Assembly (NCBI GenBank): GCA_900454475.1 | Contig: UGSS01000002.1 | Span: 186,001 to 250,000 of the forward strand | Source: [Pasteurella] mairii | GTDB lineage: Bacteria; Pseudomonadota; Gammaproteobacteria; Enterobacterales; Pasteurellaceae | Reading direction: 5' to 3' | Length of the DNA: 64,000 nucleotides | Shown here: positions 8,184 to 18,175 of the stretch, piece after piece | Position numbering within the stretch: position 1 is the stretch's first letter | Layout of the letters: every line of letters begins with the position of its first letter | Made by a program: the position numbers and the translations under genes | Notes under the pieces: model-generated | What the model was told of the DNA's origin: nothing | Seen by the model: the letters and a program-made list of their open reading frames with translations, nothing else | Databases searched by the model: none

Positions 8184-10064
8184 ATGCTGTCAGCAAATAC
8201 AAAATTGAAAATTCAAAGTTTTGGGCGATTTTTGTCAAATATGGTGATGCCGAATATTGGGGCATTTATTGCTTGGGGATTTATTACCGCCCTTTTTATT
8301 CCAACAGGTTGGTTTCCGAATGAAACATTAGGAAAACTTGTCGGTCCTATGATTACTTATTTACTGCCGTTATTGATTGGTTATAGCGGCGGTAAATTGG
8401 TCGGTGGCGAGCGCGGCGCGGTGGTGGGCGCGATTACTACTGCGGGCGTGATTGTGGGGACGGATATTCCTATGTTTTTAGGTGCCATGATCGCGGGTCC
8501 TTGTGGCGGTTGGGCGATTAAACATTTTGACAACTGGGCAGAGGGTAAAATCAAAAGCGGTTTTGAGATGTTAGTCAATAACTTCTCATCTGGGATTATT
8601 GGGATGATTTTAGCCATTGTGTTTTTCTGGGTGGTCGGTCCTGCGGTGAAAGTGGTTTCCGGTTGGTTAGCCGCGGGAGTGGATGTGTTAGTTAATGCAG
8701 GTTTATTACCATTGACTTCTATTTTTGTGGAACCGGCAAAAATCTTGTTCTTAAACAATGCAATTAACCACGGGATTTTCTCGCCACTTGGAATTCAACA
8801 AGCGCAAGAATTTGGTCAATCTGTGTTTTTCTTAATTGAAGCGAACCCTGGTCCGGGTTTAGGCGTGTTGCTGGCTTATATGTTATTTGGCAAAGGTTCG
8901 GCAAAACAAACGTCAGGCGGTGCGGCGATTATCCATTTCTTCGGCGGTATTCACGAAATTTACTTCCCGTATGTGTTAATGAACCCGCGTTTAATCCTCG
9001 CGGTTATCGCCGGTGGTGCCACTGGCGTGTTTACCTTGGTGTTATTTAATGCGGGTTTGCAAGCGCCAGCGTCGCCGGGTTCGATCATTGCGGTATTAGC
9101 CATGACACCTAAAGCGTCATTTTTGGGCGTGATTACCTCTGTTGTGGCTGCTTGTGTCGTGTCTTTCGTCGTTGCGTCATTTTTTGTGAAATTACAAAAA
9201 GAAGAGGGGGCGGATAAATTGGCAGCCGCACAAGCCGCGTCAAAAGCAATGAAATCTGGCGAAATGGTAGATCATCATGGCGTGGCGGATTATCAAGGGG
9301 TAAAGACTATTTTTGTTGCCTGTGATGCCGGTATGGGGTCTAGCGCAATGGGCGCGAGTATGTTACGTAAAAAAGTCAATGAGGAGGGGCTTTCCATTGA
9401 GGTGGCTAACTGTGCTATTAATAATTTGCCAGGAGAGGCGCGTTTAGTGATTACGCATCAAGATTTAACCTTGCGTGCGAAAAAACAAGTACCAAATGCC
9501 ATGCATTTATCCTTAACTAACTTTTTAGATAACAAATTCTATGACAGTTTAGTGAATGATTTAAAAGCAAATTTTGATGAAAACGCTGTCGTAACCGCAC
9601 CAAAAGAAGATGAAGTTTCAGTCAATGGTGCAACATTTCGCTTAACACCCGAGCAAATTTTCTTAGGTTTAGAAGCAAATGATAAGTTTGATGCGATCCG
9701 TTTTGCCGGTGAAAAATTAGTGAAAGCGGGCTTTGTGCAGCCAAGTTATGTGGATGCTATGTTGGAACGTGAAAAACTGGTTTCAACGTATTTAGGCGAA
9801 GGGGTGGCGGTGCCACATGGTACGATAGAAGCGAAAGATGCCGTGTTGAAAACCGGTATCGTGGTTTGCCAATATCCGAAAGGGGTACGTTTTAGCGACG
9901 AAGAAGATGGCATTGCAAAATTGGTGATTGGTATTGCGGCGCGGAATAATGAACATATACAGGTACTCACTGCCATTACAAATGCGTTAGATAGCGAAGA
10001 AGCAATAGCGTTGCTGACTTCAACTAATGATGTGAATAACGTACTTGAATTGTTAAAAGCATAA
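8184..10064 (+). CDS. mtlA: PTS mannitol-specific enzyme IICBA (MtlA)
   Basis: 626 residues, from the ATG at 8184 preceded by GAGGG. In-frame upstream codons exist but run through the CRP sites and are not likely coding. The N-terminal EIIC membrane domain carries the GGIHEIYFPY mannitol-site motif. The EIIB domain has its phosphocysteine in VACDAGMGSS (Cys380). The C-terminal EIIA domain has its phosphohistidine in VAVPHGTIEA (His545). It takes up mannitol and releases mannitol-1-phosphate in the cytoplasm. First gene of mtlA-mtlD-mtlR; strong catabolite control is expected from the three CRP sites. Confidence 0.97.
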   Translation: MLSANTKLKIQSFGRFLSNMVMPNIGAFIAWGFITALFIPTGWFPNETLGKLVGPMITYLLPLLIGYSGGKLVGGERGAVVGAITTAGVIVGTDIPMFLGAMIAGPCGGWAIKHFDNWAEGKIKSGFEMLVNNFSSGIIGMILAIVFFWVVGPAVKVVSGWLAAGVDVLVNAGLLPLTSIFVEPAKILFLNNAINHGIFSPLGIQQAQEFGQSVFFLIEANPGPGLGVLLAYMLFGKGSAKQTSGGAAIIHFFGGIHEIYFPYVLMNPRLILAVIAGGATGVFTLVLFNAGLQAPASPGSIIAVLAMTPKASFLGVITSVVAACVVSFVVASFFVKLQKEEGADKLAAAQAASKAMKSGEMVDHHGVADYQGVKTIFVACDAGMGSSAMGASMLRKKVNEEGLSIEVANCAINNLPGEARLVITHQDLTLRAKKQVPNAMHLSLTNFLDNKFYDSLVNDLKANFDENAVVTAPKEDEVSVNGATFRLTPEQIFLGLEANDKFDAIRFAGEKLVKAGFVQPSYVDAMLEREKLVSTYLGEGVAVPHGTIEAKDAVLKTGIVVCQYPKGVRFSDEEDGIAKLVIGIAARNNEHIQVLTAITNALDSEEAIALLTSTNDVNNVLELLKA

Positions 10065-10152
10065 AATGTAGGGGGGCTTGGCTGCCCACTATTTTACTAC
10101 TCGACATTATTTGGTGGGCGAGTGCGCCTACCTTACTCAAAAGGACAATAAA

Positions 10153-11307
10153 ATGAAAGCATTACATTTCGGCGCGGGCAATATTGGGCGCGGTTTTATC
10201 GGGAAATTATTGGCAGATAGTAATATTGAGGTGATTTTCGCGGACGTGAATGAGAGCGTGATAAACTTGCTTAAAACTCACCGCACTTATGGCGTGAAAA
10301 TCGTGGGCGATAGCGTGAATAAGGTTGAACAAGTGAACAAGGTATCCGCGCTGAATTCAACTGATGAAGCGGCGATTATTGCGTTATTTAATGAAGTGGA
10401 TTTAGTGACTACAGCGGTTGGTCCAAACGTGTTAAAAATTATCGCAAGTACGCTTGCAAAAGCCTTAGAAGCGCGTTTGGCAAACGGTAATACTAAACCA
10501 TTAAATATTATTGCTTGTGAAAATATGGTGCGCGGAACTACTTTTTTAAAAGAGCAAGTATTTACTCATTTAAATCCGGCAGTTAGAGAGCAGGTGGAAA
10601 ATGTAATCGGCTTTGTAGATAGCGCGGTTGACCGTATTGTGCCGCCGGTAAAACCGGATGAAACGGATCCGTTGCTGGTTACGGTGGAAGAATTTAGCGA
10701 ATGGATTGTGGATAAAACCCAATTTAAAGGCGATATTCCACAAATCAAAGGCATGGAGTTAACGGATAACTTAATGGCGTTTGTGGAACGTAAATTATTT
10801 ACGCTGAATACTGGTCATGCGGTAACCGCGTATTATGGTAAATACAAAGGGTATCAATTTGTTAAAGAAAGTATTGATGATCCGCAAGTTAAAGCCTTTG
10901 TTAAATCGGTGATGCAAGAAAGTGGCGCGGTATTAATTAAGCGTTATGGTTTCGATCCGCAGGCGCATGCGGCTTATATCGAAAAGATTTTGCAACGTTT
11001 TGCTAATCCGTATTTGGTGGATGATGTGGATCGTGTTGGGCGGGAGCCATTGCGTAAACTAGGCTATAATGATCGCCTTATCAAACCGTTGCGCGGGACA
11101 TTGGAATATGGGTTACCAAATAAACAATTACTTCGTGCCATTTCGACCGCACTTTTGTATCGTAATGAAAAGGATCCTCAAGCCATTGAGCTTCAACAAT
11201 CGTTGGCTGAAAGTGGTGTGGTTTCAACATTGAAAAAATATACCGAATTACAAGATCATGATGTGATTGCGCAAATTGCAAAAGTCTATCAAGATTTTAT
11301 TAATTAA
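10153..11307 (+). CDS. mtlD: Mannitol-1-phosphate 5-dehydrogenase
   Basis: 384 residues; converts mannitol-1-phosphate with NAD+ to fructose-6-phosphate, the step after MtlA uptake. The N-terminal Rossmann motif is [13 protein letters not shown]. The polyol dehydrogenase catalytic segment includes [11 protein letters not shown], with the conserved Lys-Asn-His type residues of the long-chain mannitol dehydrogenase family. The ATG at 10153 follows AAAAGGACAATAAA, a good ribosome site; an upstream in-frame start would add 25 residues unlike the family. It lies 88 bp after mtlA. Confidence 0.97.
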   Translation: MKALHFGAGNIGRGFIGKLLADSNIEVIFADVNESVINLLKTHRTYGVKIVGDSVNKVEQVNKVSALNSTDEAAIIALFNEVDLVTTAVGPNVLKIIASTLAKALEARLANGNTKPLNIIACENMVRGTTFLKEQVFTHLNPAVREQVENVIGFVDSAVDRIVPPVKPDETDPLLVTVEEFSEWIVDKTQFKGDIPQIKGMELTDNLMAFVERKLFTLNTGHAVTAYYGKYKGYQFVKESIDDPQVKAFVKSVMQESGAVLIKRYGFDPQAHAAYIEKILQRFANPYLVDDVDRVGREPLRKLGYNDRLIKPLRGTLEYGLPNKQLLRAISTALLYRNEKDPQAIELQQSLAESGVVSTLKKYTELQDHDVIAQIAKVYQDFIN

Positions 11308-11315
11308 TTCGATAA

Positions 11316-11348
11316 AAATCCCTTTCGGAGTGCGCTTGAAAGGGATTT
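11316..11348 (+). terminator. Hairpin between mtlD and mtlR
   Basis: AAATCCCTTTC (11316-11326) pairs with GAAAGGGATTT (11338-11348), an 11-bp perfect stem with an 11-base loop. Only a short T-rich stretch follows, so it may be a leaky terminator or mRNA-stability element lowering mtlR relative to mtlD. Confidence 0.55.
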
Positions 11349-11367
11349 ATTCTGATAGGGATAGTTT

Positions 11368-11886
11368 GTGTTATCGTCCGACCAAATTTATGAAAAACTC
11401 AATGAAGCCACTTCAATTCGTGGTTTTATTACTGCTTCGGTGGCTATTTTTGACGAAGCGGTCGATCAGCTTATTCAGCGCGTTTTTCGCAAAACGGATT
11501 TTGCGGTCAAATCGGTTGTTGATTCTTTGTTTATGACCAGCGGACCTTTATTTGATTTATCGGTTCGCTTAAAGGTGCTTTTGGGGTTAGGCGTCATCAC
11601 TCATGCACTTTTTGAGGATATGTATGCTTTTATTGAGTTAAAAGAAAAATTAAGTAATGATGAAAAAGATTACCTTTTTTTTGATCAACTGATTATTGAT
11701 TTTATCCGACTGCTCCATGTAGCGACCGAAAACGCTTTGCTGCATTTTCCGGATGAAAAAGAAGATATGCCAAATTCTTTGTGTTATCAAATTAAGGTGC
11801 AACGCAAAGAAAAACTCATTCGTTCTTGTTTAACCCTGACAATCATTGAAATTTACGAACAACTTCAAATTGAAAGTCCGTTGTAA
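11368..11886 (+). CDS. mtlR: Mannitol operon repressor MtlR family
   Basis: 172 residues starting at GTG 11368 with AGGGATAG upstream; no better ATG lies near. An alpha-helical protein beginning LSSDQIYEKLNEATSIRGF, with the family's DQLIQRVF and GLGVITHALFEDM segments. MtlR represses mtlADR in enterobacteria without a recognisable DNA-binding domain of its own. Last gene of the mannitol operon, separated from mtlD by a hairpin. Identification rests on operon position and family resemblance. Confidence 0.88.
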   Translation: MLSSDQIYEKLNEATSIRGFITASVAIFDEAVDQLIQRVFRKTDFAVKSVVDSLFMTSGPLFDLSVRLKVLLGLGVITHALFEDMYAFIELKEKLSNDEKDYLFFDQLIIDFIRLLHVATENALLHFPDEKEDMPNSLCYQIKVQRKEKLIRSCLTLTIIEIYEQLQIESPL

Positions 11887-12087
11887 CCCTATTTTATGTA
11901 TTGGCGTTGCGCGGCGAAGTTGTGGTCAATGCGCTTTTGTACTTTATCTAAAAATTAGACTTTTCATAAAATTATTATATAAAATTTACAAAAATTTAAT
12001 TTTTATAATAAAAAATATTTACAAGTTGCCAAAAGTGTAAAAAACAATATAATGCGAGAACCGTTAATTTTTAACATGAGGCATTGT

Positions 12088-13557
12088 ATGGAAAGTGTTA
12101 TTTCTTTTGTTAGGTATATTGTTTCAACGTTTGAATCGCTTCTTCGTTGGATTGTCAATACATTTGACGGTCCGCTTTGGGATCTTACCGTTGTTACCCT
12201 TTTGCTTGTAGGTTTCTTCTTTACTATCACTACCGGTTTAGTGCAGTTGCGGTTATTGCCACGTAGTCTTCGGGAAATGTGGTCCGGTCGGGCGGCGGAC
12301 GGTGAATCTTTAACGCCTTTCCAAGCCTTTACGACCGGTTTGGCAAGTCGGGTCGGTGTGGGTAATATTGGCGGTGTGGCGACTGCGATTGCGCTAGGCG
12401 GACCGGGCGCGGTATTTTGGATGTGGATTACAGCGATTATCGGTATGAGTAGTGCATTTGCGGAGTCTTCTTTGGCGCAAGCCTATAAGGTTAAAGATCC
12501 GAATGGGATGTTTCGTGGCGGTCCGGCGTATTATATTAAACGTGGGTTGAAGGCGCCTGTATTGGCAATTATTTTTGCATTAACGCTAATTTTTTCCTTC
12601 GGCTTTGCCTTTAATGCGGTTCAGGCGAATTCTATTGTAGAAGCGACGCATAATGCGTGGGGATGGAACGCGGAATATATTGGTGTGATTTTGGTTGTGA
12701 TAACCGCGGGGATCATTTTCGGCGGAGTGAAACGTATCGGTCAAATTTCTGCTAAAGTGGTGCCAATGATGGCGTTATTTTATCTTATCATGGCTGTCAT
12801 TATCCTTGGGATGAATATTGATCGGGTGCCAGAAGTATTACACCGTATCATCACCAGTGCATTTGATTTTTCCGCTATGGCTGGCGGAATATTCGGTATG
12901 ATCTTTTCTCAAGCCATGTTATTAGGGATCAAACGGGGTTTATTTTCCAATGAAGCCGGAATGGGCTCTGCGCCGAATTCCGCGGCTACTTCAGATGCTA
13001 AACATCCAGCAAGTCAAGGGCTTATCCAAATGTTGGGGGTTTTTGTCGATACGATCGTGGTGTGTACCTGTACCGCAATTATTATCTTGATGTCAGATGA
13101 TTATGGCAGCGAGGCATTACGTGGCGTCTCTTTAACGCAAAAGGCGCTTGAGTTTCATGTGGGCGAATTCGGTTTACATTTCTTGGCGTTTGTGATTTTG
13201 CTGTTTTGTTATACGTCTATTATCGGTAATTATGCTTATGCAGAAAATAATGTCCGCTATGTGCGGAATAAACCCGGCTTTATTTTGGCTTTTCGCTTAG
13301 TAGTGCTATTTTTTGTTTATTTTGGTGCGGTACGTGAAGGCGGAATTGTATGGGCATTTGCGGATACGGTTATGGCATCCATGGCGTTAATCAATTTAGT
13401 TTCTATTGTATTGCTTTCGCCGATCGTTTGGATCATCCTCAAAGATTATAAAAAACAAATTAAAGCGGGCGTCATGCAGCCAGTCTTTAAAATTGAAGAC
13501 CATCCGGATCTCGTTCGCCGCGGGGTGGATCCGTTAATTTGGAAATCAAAAGAGTAA
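12088..13557 (+). CDS. Sodium:alanine symporter family protein (AGCS)
   Basis: 489 residues from ATG 12088, chosen because TGAGG stands 8 bases upstream; an ATG 36 bases earlier lacks a ribosome site. It is a multi-spanning inner membrane protein with AGCS signatures: ASRVGVGNIGGVATAIALGGPGA near the N-terminus, FRGGPAYYI, and KRGLFSNEAGMGSAPNSAA in the middle. The family imports alanine or glycine with Na+ (AlsT/DagA-like); exact substrate not shown. Monocistronic by layout, with a terminator after it. Confidence 0.93.
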   Translation: MESVISFVRYIVSTFESLLRWIVNTFDGPLWDLTVVTLLLVGFFFTITTGLVQLRLLPRSLREMWSGRAADGESLTPFQAFTTGLASRVGVGNIGGVATAIALGGPGAVFWMWITAIIGMSSAFAESSLAQAYKVKDPNGMFRGGPAYYIKRGLKAPVLAIIFALTLIFSFGFAFNAVQANSIVEATHNAWGWNAEYIGVILVVITAGIIFGGVKRIGQISAKVVPMMALFYLIMAVIILGMNIDRVPEVLHRIITSAFDFSAMAGGIFGMIFSQAMLLGIKRGLFSNEAGMGSAPNSAATSDAKHPASQGLIQMLGVFVDTIVVCTCTAIIILMSDDYGSEALRGVSLTQKALEFHVGEFGLHFLAFVILLFCYTSIIGNYAYAENNVRYVRNKPGFILAFRLVVLFFVYFGAVREGGIVWAFADTVMASMALINLVSIVLLSPIVWIILKDYKKQIKAGVMQPVFKIEDHPDLVRRGVDPLIWKSKE

Positions 13558-13575
13558 AACGATTGAGAGGTATTA

Positions 13576-13609
13576 GGGCAGGGCGATAAGTTCTGCCCTT
13601 TTCTTTTGT
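13576..13609 (+). terminator. Rho-independent terminator after the symporter gene
   Basis: GGGCAG (13576-13581) pairs with CTGCCC (13593-13598), followed by TTTTCTTTTGT. It is 19 bp past the stop codon and just left of the IS element. Confidence 0.85.
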
Positions 13610-13800
13610 TTTTGTCTTTTATCCTTTCGTGCTGTAAAACACCGTTCTTCAGGGCGGAGATATAAGGCACAAGCGACGAAGTCGCTTCAACGCTAACTAA
13701 TCGGGCGTTTGTTGTTGCTCGATGTATTGGTGAATAATTGAATTTCTTTTTTTCATAGATGAGCATAGAATAAGCTCAATTTTCTGTCTATGAGTTCACA

Positions 13801-14937
13801 ATGTTGCTACGCAAAGCCTTTAAGTTCGAAATAATGCCAAATGGCGAGCAAATTCGTAGAATTAAACAGTTCTGCGGTTGTTCTCGTTTTGTGTTTAACC
13901 GTGCGTTGGCTTGGCAAAATGAAAAATATGAGCAAGACAATGCGTTTAAATTTAGCTATACCAAAATCGCTAATCTTCTTCCGCAATGGAAAAAAGAGCT
14001 GGTTTGGCTCAAAGAGTGCCATTCTCAAGTGCTTCAACAGTTGCTAAAAGACTTAGAAAGTGCCTTTAAAAATTTCTTTCAGAAACGTGCCGATTTTCCC
14101 AAATTTAAGAAAAAAGGGTTGAAAGAGCGTTTTCGTTTTCCGCAAGGTTGCAAATTAGAGCAACAAAATAACCGCTTGTACTTGCCGAAAATTGGTTGGG
14201 TTCGTTACCGCAATAGTCGTGATGTGATAGGCGAAATTAAAAATGTCACCGTTAGCCAAAAGTGTGGTCGATTTTTTGTGAGTATTCAAACGGAATTTGA
14301 ATGTGAAATCCCAACGCATAAGGGCGGAGAGATTGGGATTGATATGGGCGTGGCTCGTTTTGCGACACTTTCCAATGGCGCATTTTTTGCGCCACTGAAT
14401 GCGTTTAAAACCTATAAAGGCAAACTGGCAAAACTGCAAAAACAGCTTAAAAACAAGGTTAAATTTAGCCAAAATTGGCAAAAGTTAAAGGCGAAAATCG
14501 TTAAATTACATCACAAAATCGCCAACTGCCGCAAAGACTTTTTACACCAAACTTCAAGTAAAATCAGCAAAAACCACGCAATGCTCTACATTGAGGATTT
14601 GCAAGTGCAAAATATGTCGGCTTCCGCAAAAGGGACGGTGGAAGAACACGGAAAAAACGTGAAGCAGAAATCGGGTTTGAATAGGGCGATATTAGACCAG
14701 TCTTGGTTTGAGTTTAGACGACAGTTGGACTACAAAACGCAATGGCTAGGCGGATTTTTGGTTGCAGTTCCACCGCAAAATACCAGCCGAACTTGCCCTT
14801 GTTGCGGACATACCGCCAAAGAAAACCGACAAACGCAGGCGAATTTTGAGTGCATAGAATGTGGTTACGCGGAAAATGCGGATGTGGTTGGGGCAATCAA
14901 TGTGTTAGAGCGTGGTCGAGCTATCGTCCAAGCATAA
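13801..14937 (+). CDS. tnpB: TnpB, RNA-guided endonuclease of an IS200/IS605-type element
   Basis: 378 residues. Domains in order: N-terminal REC/wedge region beginning LLRKAFKFEIMPNGEQ, then a RuvC-like nuclease with all three acidic residues: Asp in GIDMGVARFATLS (about residue 181), Glu in YIEDLQVQNMS (about 264) and Asp in NADVVGAINVLERG (about 361). Between them is a four-Cys zinc ribbon, CPCCGHTA...CIECGY. The family cuts DNA guided by an omega RNA made from the element's 3' end, which helps element retention. No frame breaks are seen, so activity is possible. The ATG at 13801 gives the standard N-terminus. Confidence 0.93.
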   Translation: MLLRKAFKFEIMPNGEQIRRIKQFCGCSRFVFNRALAWQNEKYEQDNAFKFSYTKIANLLPQWKKELVWLKECHSQVLQQLLKDLESAFKNFFQKRADFPKFKKKGLKERFRFPQGCKLEQQNNRLYLPKIGWVRYRNSRDVIGEIKNVTVSQKCGRFFVSIQTEFECEIPTHKGGEIGIDMGVARFATLSNGAFFAPLNAFKTYKGKLAKLQKQLKNKVKFSQNWQKLKAKIVKLHHKIANCRKDFLHQTSSKISKNHAMLYIEDLQVQNMSASAKGTVEEHGKNVKQKSGLNRAILDQSWFEFRRQLDYKTQWLGGFLVAVPPQNTSRTCPCCGHTAKENRQTQANFECIECGYAENADVVGAINVLERGRAIVQA

Positions 14938-15079
14938 CGAAAATCAGGGCGGGACACGCCCGTAGAGCTTGTGACGTGAACTGCAATAGTGGTCAGCAGC
15001 AAGAACCCACCGAGAGTAGCCCACAGCTTGCTGGGGGAGCTAGTAGGAATCCCCAGCCTTAGGCAGGGGAGGATGTCAA
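14938..15079 (+). ncRNA. Probable TnpB omega RNA (reRNA) scaffold
   Basis: 142 bp downstream of tnpB are non-coding but rich in stems: GGGCG/CGCCC (14947-14961), CCCACAGC-TT-type stem with GCTGGGGG (15020-15037), and the right-end hairpin (15051-15069). In characterised TnpB systems the omega RNA overlaps the end of tnpB and finishes at the right end; flanking DNA then supplies the guide. Here the guide would start at 15080 (GTCTTTTGAATGC...), just upstream of polA. The 5' boundary is unknown. Confidence 0.55.
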
Positions 15080-15133
15080 GTCTTTTGAATGCGGCTTAAT
15101 CGTTAGGTATTAGGCTAATTTTCTGCTTTAGTC

Positions 15134-15139
15134 TATAAT
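15134..15139 (+). promoter_or_regulatory. polA promoter -10 box
   Basis: Perfect TATAAT 35 bp before the polA start, with a weak -35 (TTAGGC, 15110-15115) at 18 bp. It lies right of the IS element, so insertion left the promoter in place. Confidence 0.55.
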
Positions 15140-15173
15140 GGCGTCATTGTTTTAATTACGCAATGAGAAAATT

Positions 15174-18053
15174 ATGGCACAAATCGCTGAAAACCCGCTC
15201 GTCTTGGTGGACGGTTCTTCCTATTTATATCGCGCGTTTCATGCCTTCCCGCCGCTGACCAATTCCCTTGGTGAGCCGACGGGCGCAATGTATGGCGTAT
15301 TAAATATGCTGAAAAGTTTAATTTCGCAAGTTCAGCCGACGCATATTGCAGTCGTGTTTGATGCGAAAGGCAAAACCTTTCGTGATGAGATGTTTGAGCA
15401 ATATAAATCTCATCGCCCGCCAATGCCGGATGAATTGCGGTCGCAAATTTTACCGTTACATAATATTATCAAAGCCTTGGGAATTCCTTTGTTGGTGGTG
15501 GAAGGTGTGGAGGCTGATGATGTTATCGGCACCTTGGCGCTACAGGCATCCAAAAATGGGCAAAAAGTCCTGATCAGTACCGGCGATAAAGATATGGCGC
15601 AATTGGTGGACGATAATATTATGTTGATCAATACCATGAATAATACGTTGCTGGATCGTGCCGGAGTAATTGAAAAATATGGCATTCCGCCGGAATTAAT
15701 TATTGATTATTTAGCCTTGATGGGCGATAGCTCGGATAATATTCCGGGGGTTGCCGGCGTGGGCGAGAAAACCGCCTTAGGTTTATTACAAGGGATCGGC
15801 AGCATGGCAGAAATTTATGCCAATTTGGATAAAGTTGCGGATTTGCCTATTCGTGGTGCGAAAAAATTAGGCGAAAAATTACAAGCGGCTAAAGCAGATG
15901 CGGATTTATCCTATTTGCTGGCGACCATCAAAACTGATGTAGCCTTAGCACTAACGCCAGATCAATTGACCTTGGGGCAAAATGATAATGACCAATTGAT
16001 TGAATATTTTGCGCGTTATGAATTTAAACGTTGGCTAAATGAGGTGATGAGCGGGGAAAGTTCGCTGACCAATGGCGCTGAACCACGGGGGATCTCTACC
16101 GCTTATCAAGCAACAGCGAGCTTGCCGCAAGCGGAAAAAACGGAGAAAAGTGCGGTCAAAAATGTGATAAAAATTGACCGCACTTTATACCAACAAATTG
16201 ATACACAAGAAAAACTTACCGCGTGGATTGCTAAAATTAACGCGGCGAAATTGATCGCCATTGATACGGAAACGGATTGTTTGGACGCTATGTCGGCGAA
16301 TTTGGTAGGGATTTCCATTGCTTTAGCGCATGGTGAGGCTTGTTATATTCCGCTGGCACACGTGCGTGAAGTAAGTGTTGCGCCGCCGCAAGGCGATTTA
16401 TTTAGCGAAGATAAGGTTGCGGGAGAAGCCCGTTTTGAGCGGGTTTTGCCGCAGCTTTCTTTGGAGGATTGTTTAGCGCAATTAAAACCATTATTGGAAG
16501 ATCCGCAGATTAGAAAAGTTGGGCAAAATTTGAAATATGATTTAATTGTGCTGGCTAATCATGATGTGCAACTTGCTGGGGTAGAGTTTGATACCATGCT
16601 GGAATCTTACGTGTTGAATAGTACGGGGCGGCATAATATGGACGATTTAGCCGAACGCTATTTGGGATATCAAACCATCGCATTTGAAACCCTCGCTGGC
16701 AAAGGGAAAAATCAGCTGACCTTTGATAAAATTGATCTTGCTCAAGCGACGGAATATGCGGCGGAAGATGCGGATGTGACCATGAAATTGCATCAAACCT
16801 TGTGGCAAGAATTGTCGCAAACGCCAGAATTAGTGAATTTATTCAATGAGATAGAATTGCCTTTGGTGAACGTTTTATCGCGCATTGAGCGCCATGGCGT
16901 GCTAATTGATCGCCAAACCTTATTGGCACAATCGGAAGAAATTGCGCAAAGATTGACCGCACTTGAGCAAGCGGTGCATCAAGAAGCAGGCGAAGTCTTT
17001 AATTTGGCGTCCACGAAACAATTGCAGGAAATGTTGTTTGAGAAATTAGGCTTGCCGGTGATTGCTAAAACACCGAAAGGGGCGCCTTCTACGAATGAGG
17101 AAGTCTTGGAGGAGTTGGCGCAGCAAGGGCATTTGGTACCGAAATTGTTAATAGAACACCGCGGGCTTGCCAAATTAAAATCCACGTACACCGATAAATT
17201 ACCACAGATGATTAACCCGCGAACTGGGCGGGTGCATACCTCTTATCACCAAGCGGTAACCATTACGGGCCGCCTGTCTTCCAGCGATCCGAATTTACAA
17301 AATATCCCCATTCGTAACGAAGAAGGGCGACGTATTCGCCAAGCCTTTGTTGCGCCTCAAGATTTTTCCATTGTCGCCGCCGACTATTCGCAAATTGAGC
17401 TGCGACTTATGGCGCATTTATCACAAGATCCGAACTTGATTAAGGCTTTCGTGGAAGGAAAAGATGTCCATCGTTCTACCGCGGCAGAAATTTTTGGCTT
17501 GCCAATGGACAGTGTTACTAATGAACAACGACGTCGAGCAAAAGCAATTAATTTTGGTTTAATTTATGGTATGAGTGCTTTCGGGTTGGCTCGTCAATTG
17601 GGAATTGGGCGCAATGAAGCGCAACAATATATCAATTTATATTTTCAACGTTATCCCTGTGTACAAACCTTTATGACCGAGATCCGAGAAAAAGCCAAGG
17701 CGCAGGGGTATGTGGAAACCTTGTTTGGACGTCGTTTATATTTGCCGGAAATTCATTCCTCAAACGCTATGCGGCGCAAAGGCGCGGAGCGGGTGGCGAT
17801 TAATGCGCCAATGCAAGGGACTGCTGCTGATATTATTAAGCGTGCAATGATTGCGTTGGATCGTGAAATTGCACAGGATCCGGATATTCGCATGATTATG
17901 CAAGTCCATGATGAATTGGTGTTTGAAGTGCGGTCAAAAAAGGTCGAGAAATACCGCCAATTGATCAAGAAAACTATGGAAAACGCCGCGAAGTTGGCGG
18001 TTCCGTTAATTGTTGATGTTGGCGTTGGGGTTAATTGGGATGAGGCGCATTAG
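15174..18053 (+). CDS. polA: DNA polymerase I
   Basis: 959 residues, slightly longer than E. coli PolA. Residues 1 to about 290 are the 5' nuclease ([35 protein letters not shown]). About 330-540 is the 3'-5' exonuclease with its DxE motif intact ([11 protein letters not shown]). The rest is the polymerase: motif [16 protein letters not shown], motif [15 protein letters not shown], motif [12 protein letters not shown]. It matures Okazaki fragments and fills repair gaps. The ATG at 15174 has GAGAAA upstream. The linker between the nuclease domains holds two facing uptake signals (16148-16156 and 16177-16185), which may explain part of the extra length. Confidence 0.97.
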   Translation: MAQIAENPLVLVDGSSYLYRAFHAFPPLTNSLGEPTGAMYGVLNMLKSLISQVQPTHIAVVFDAKGKTFRDEMFEQYKSHRPPMPDELRSQILPLHNIIKALGIPLLVVEGVEADDVIGTLALQASKNGQKVLISTGDKDMAQLVDDNIMLINTMNNTLLDRAGVIEKYGIPPELIIDYLALMGDSSDNIPGVAGVGEKTALGLLQGIGSMAEIYANLDKVADLPIRGAKKLGEKLQAAKADADLSYLLATIKTDVALALTPDQLTLGQNDNDQLIEYFARYEFKRWLNEVMSGESSLTNGAEPRGISTAYQATASLPQAEKTEKSAVKNVIKIDRTLYQQIDTQEKLTAWIAKINAAKLIAIDTETDCLDAMSANLVGISIALAHGEACYIPLAHVREVSVAPPQGDLFSEDKVAGEARFERVLPQLSLEDCLAQLKPLLEDPQIRKVGQNLKYDLIVLANHDVQLAGVEFDTMLESYVLNSTGRHNMDDLAERYLGYQTIAFETLAGKGKNQLTFDKIDLAQATEYAAEDADVTMKLHQTLWQELSQTPELVNLFNEIELPLVNVLSRIERHGVLIDRQTLLAQSEEIAQRLTALEQAVHQEAGEVFNLASTKQLQEMLFEKLGLPVIAKTPKGAPSTNEEVLEELAQQGHLVPKLLIEHRGLAKLKSTYTDKLPQMINPRTGRVHTSYHQAVTITGRLSSSDPNLQNIPIRNEEGRRIRQAFVAPQDFSIVAADYSQIELRLMAHLSQDPNLIKAFVEGKDVHRSTAAEIFGLPMDSVTNEQRRRAKAINFGLIYGMSAFGLARQLGIGRNEAQQYINLYFQRYPCVQTFMTEIREKAKAQGYVETLFGRRLYLPEIHSSNAMRRKGAERVAINAPMQGTAADIIKRAMIALDREIAQDPDIRMIMQVHDELVFEVRSKKVEKYRQLIKKTMENAAKLAVPLIVDVGVGVNWDEAH

Positions 18054-18132
18054 GTATCATCTTCTTGAAAAATAGCGAAAAAAATCACCGCACTTTCCTT
18101 GCCTAACGGTGGGCGACGTGCTGAATTTACGC

Positions 18133-18138
18133 TATAAT
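18133..18138 (+). promoter_or_regulatory. glyQ promoter -10 box
   Basis: Perfect TATAAT 38 bp before the chosen glyQ start; no good -35 is seen at 16-18 bp. Confidence 0.5.
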
Positions 18139-18175
18139 AGCTCACTTTTTATTTAACTTTTTAAGAATGAAGAAT

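Larger units (their letters stand above)
13623..15079 (+). mobile_element. IS200/IS605-superfamily element with tnpB only (IS1341-like)
   Basis: The element holds an intact tnpB and no tnpA. Left end: two hairpins, CCGTTC-TTCA-GGGCGG (about 13642-13657) and AAGCGAC-GAA-GTCGCTT (13671-13687). Right end: hairpin 15051-15069 (CCCCAGCC-TTA-GGCAGGGG, one mismatch) followed by GGATGTCAA. Subterminal hairpins with no terminal inverted repeats or target duplication fit this superfamily. The right end at TCAA (15076-15079) matches the cleavage sequence of IS608. The left boundary is uncertain: TTTTAT just before 13623 could be the target/TAM. Inserted between the symporter gene and polA. Confidence 0.8.

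Noticed and set aside
13614-15086. GTCTTTT on both sides of the TnpB element as a target duplication
   Set aside because: IS200/IS605 elements do not duplicate targets, and the left copy lies outside the likely left end; a short T-rich match is likely chance.
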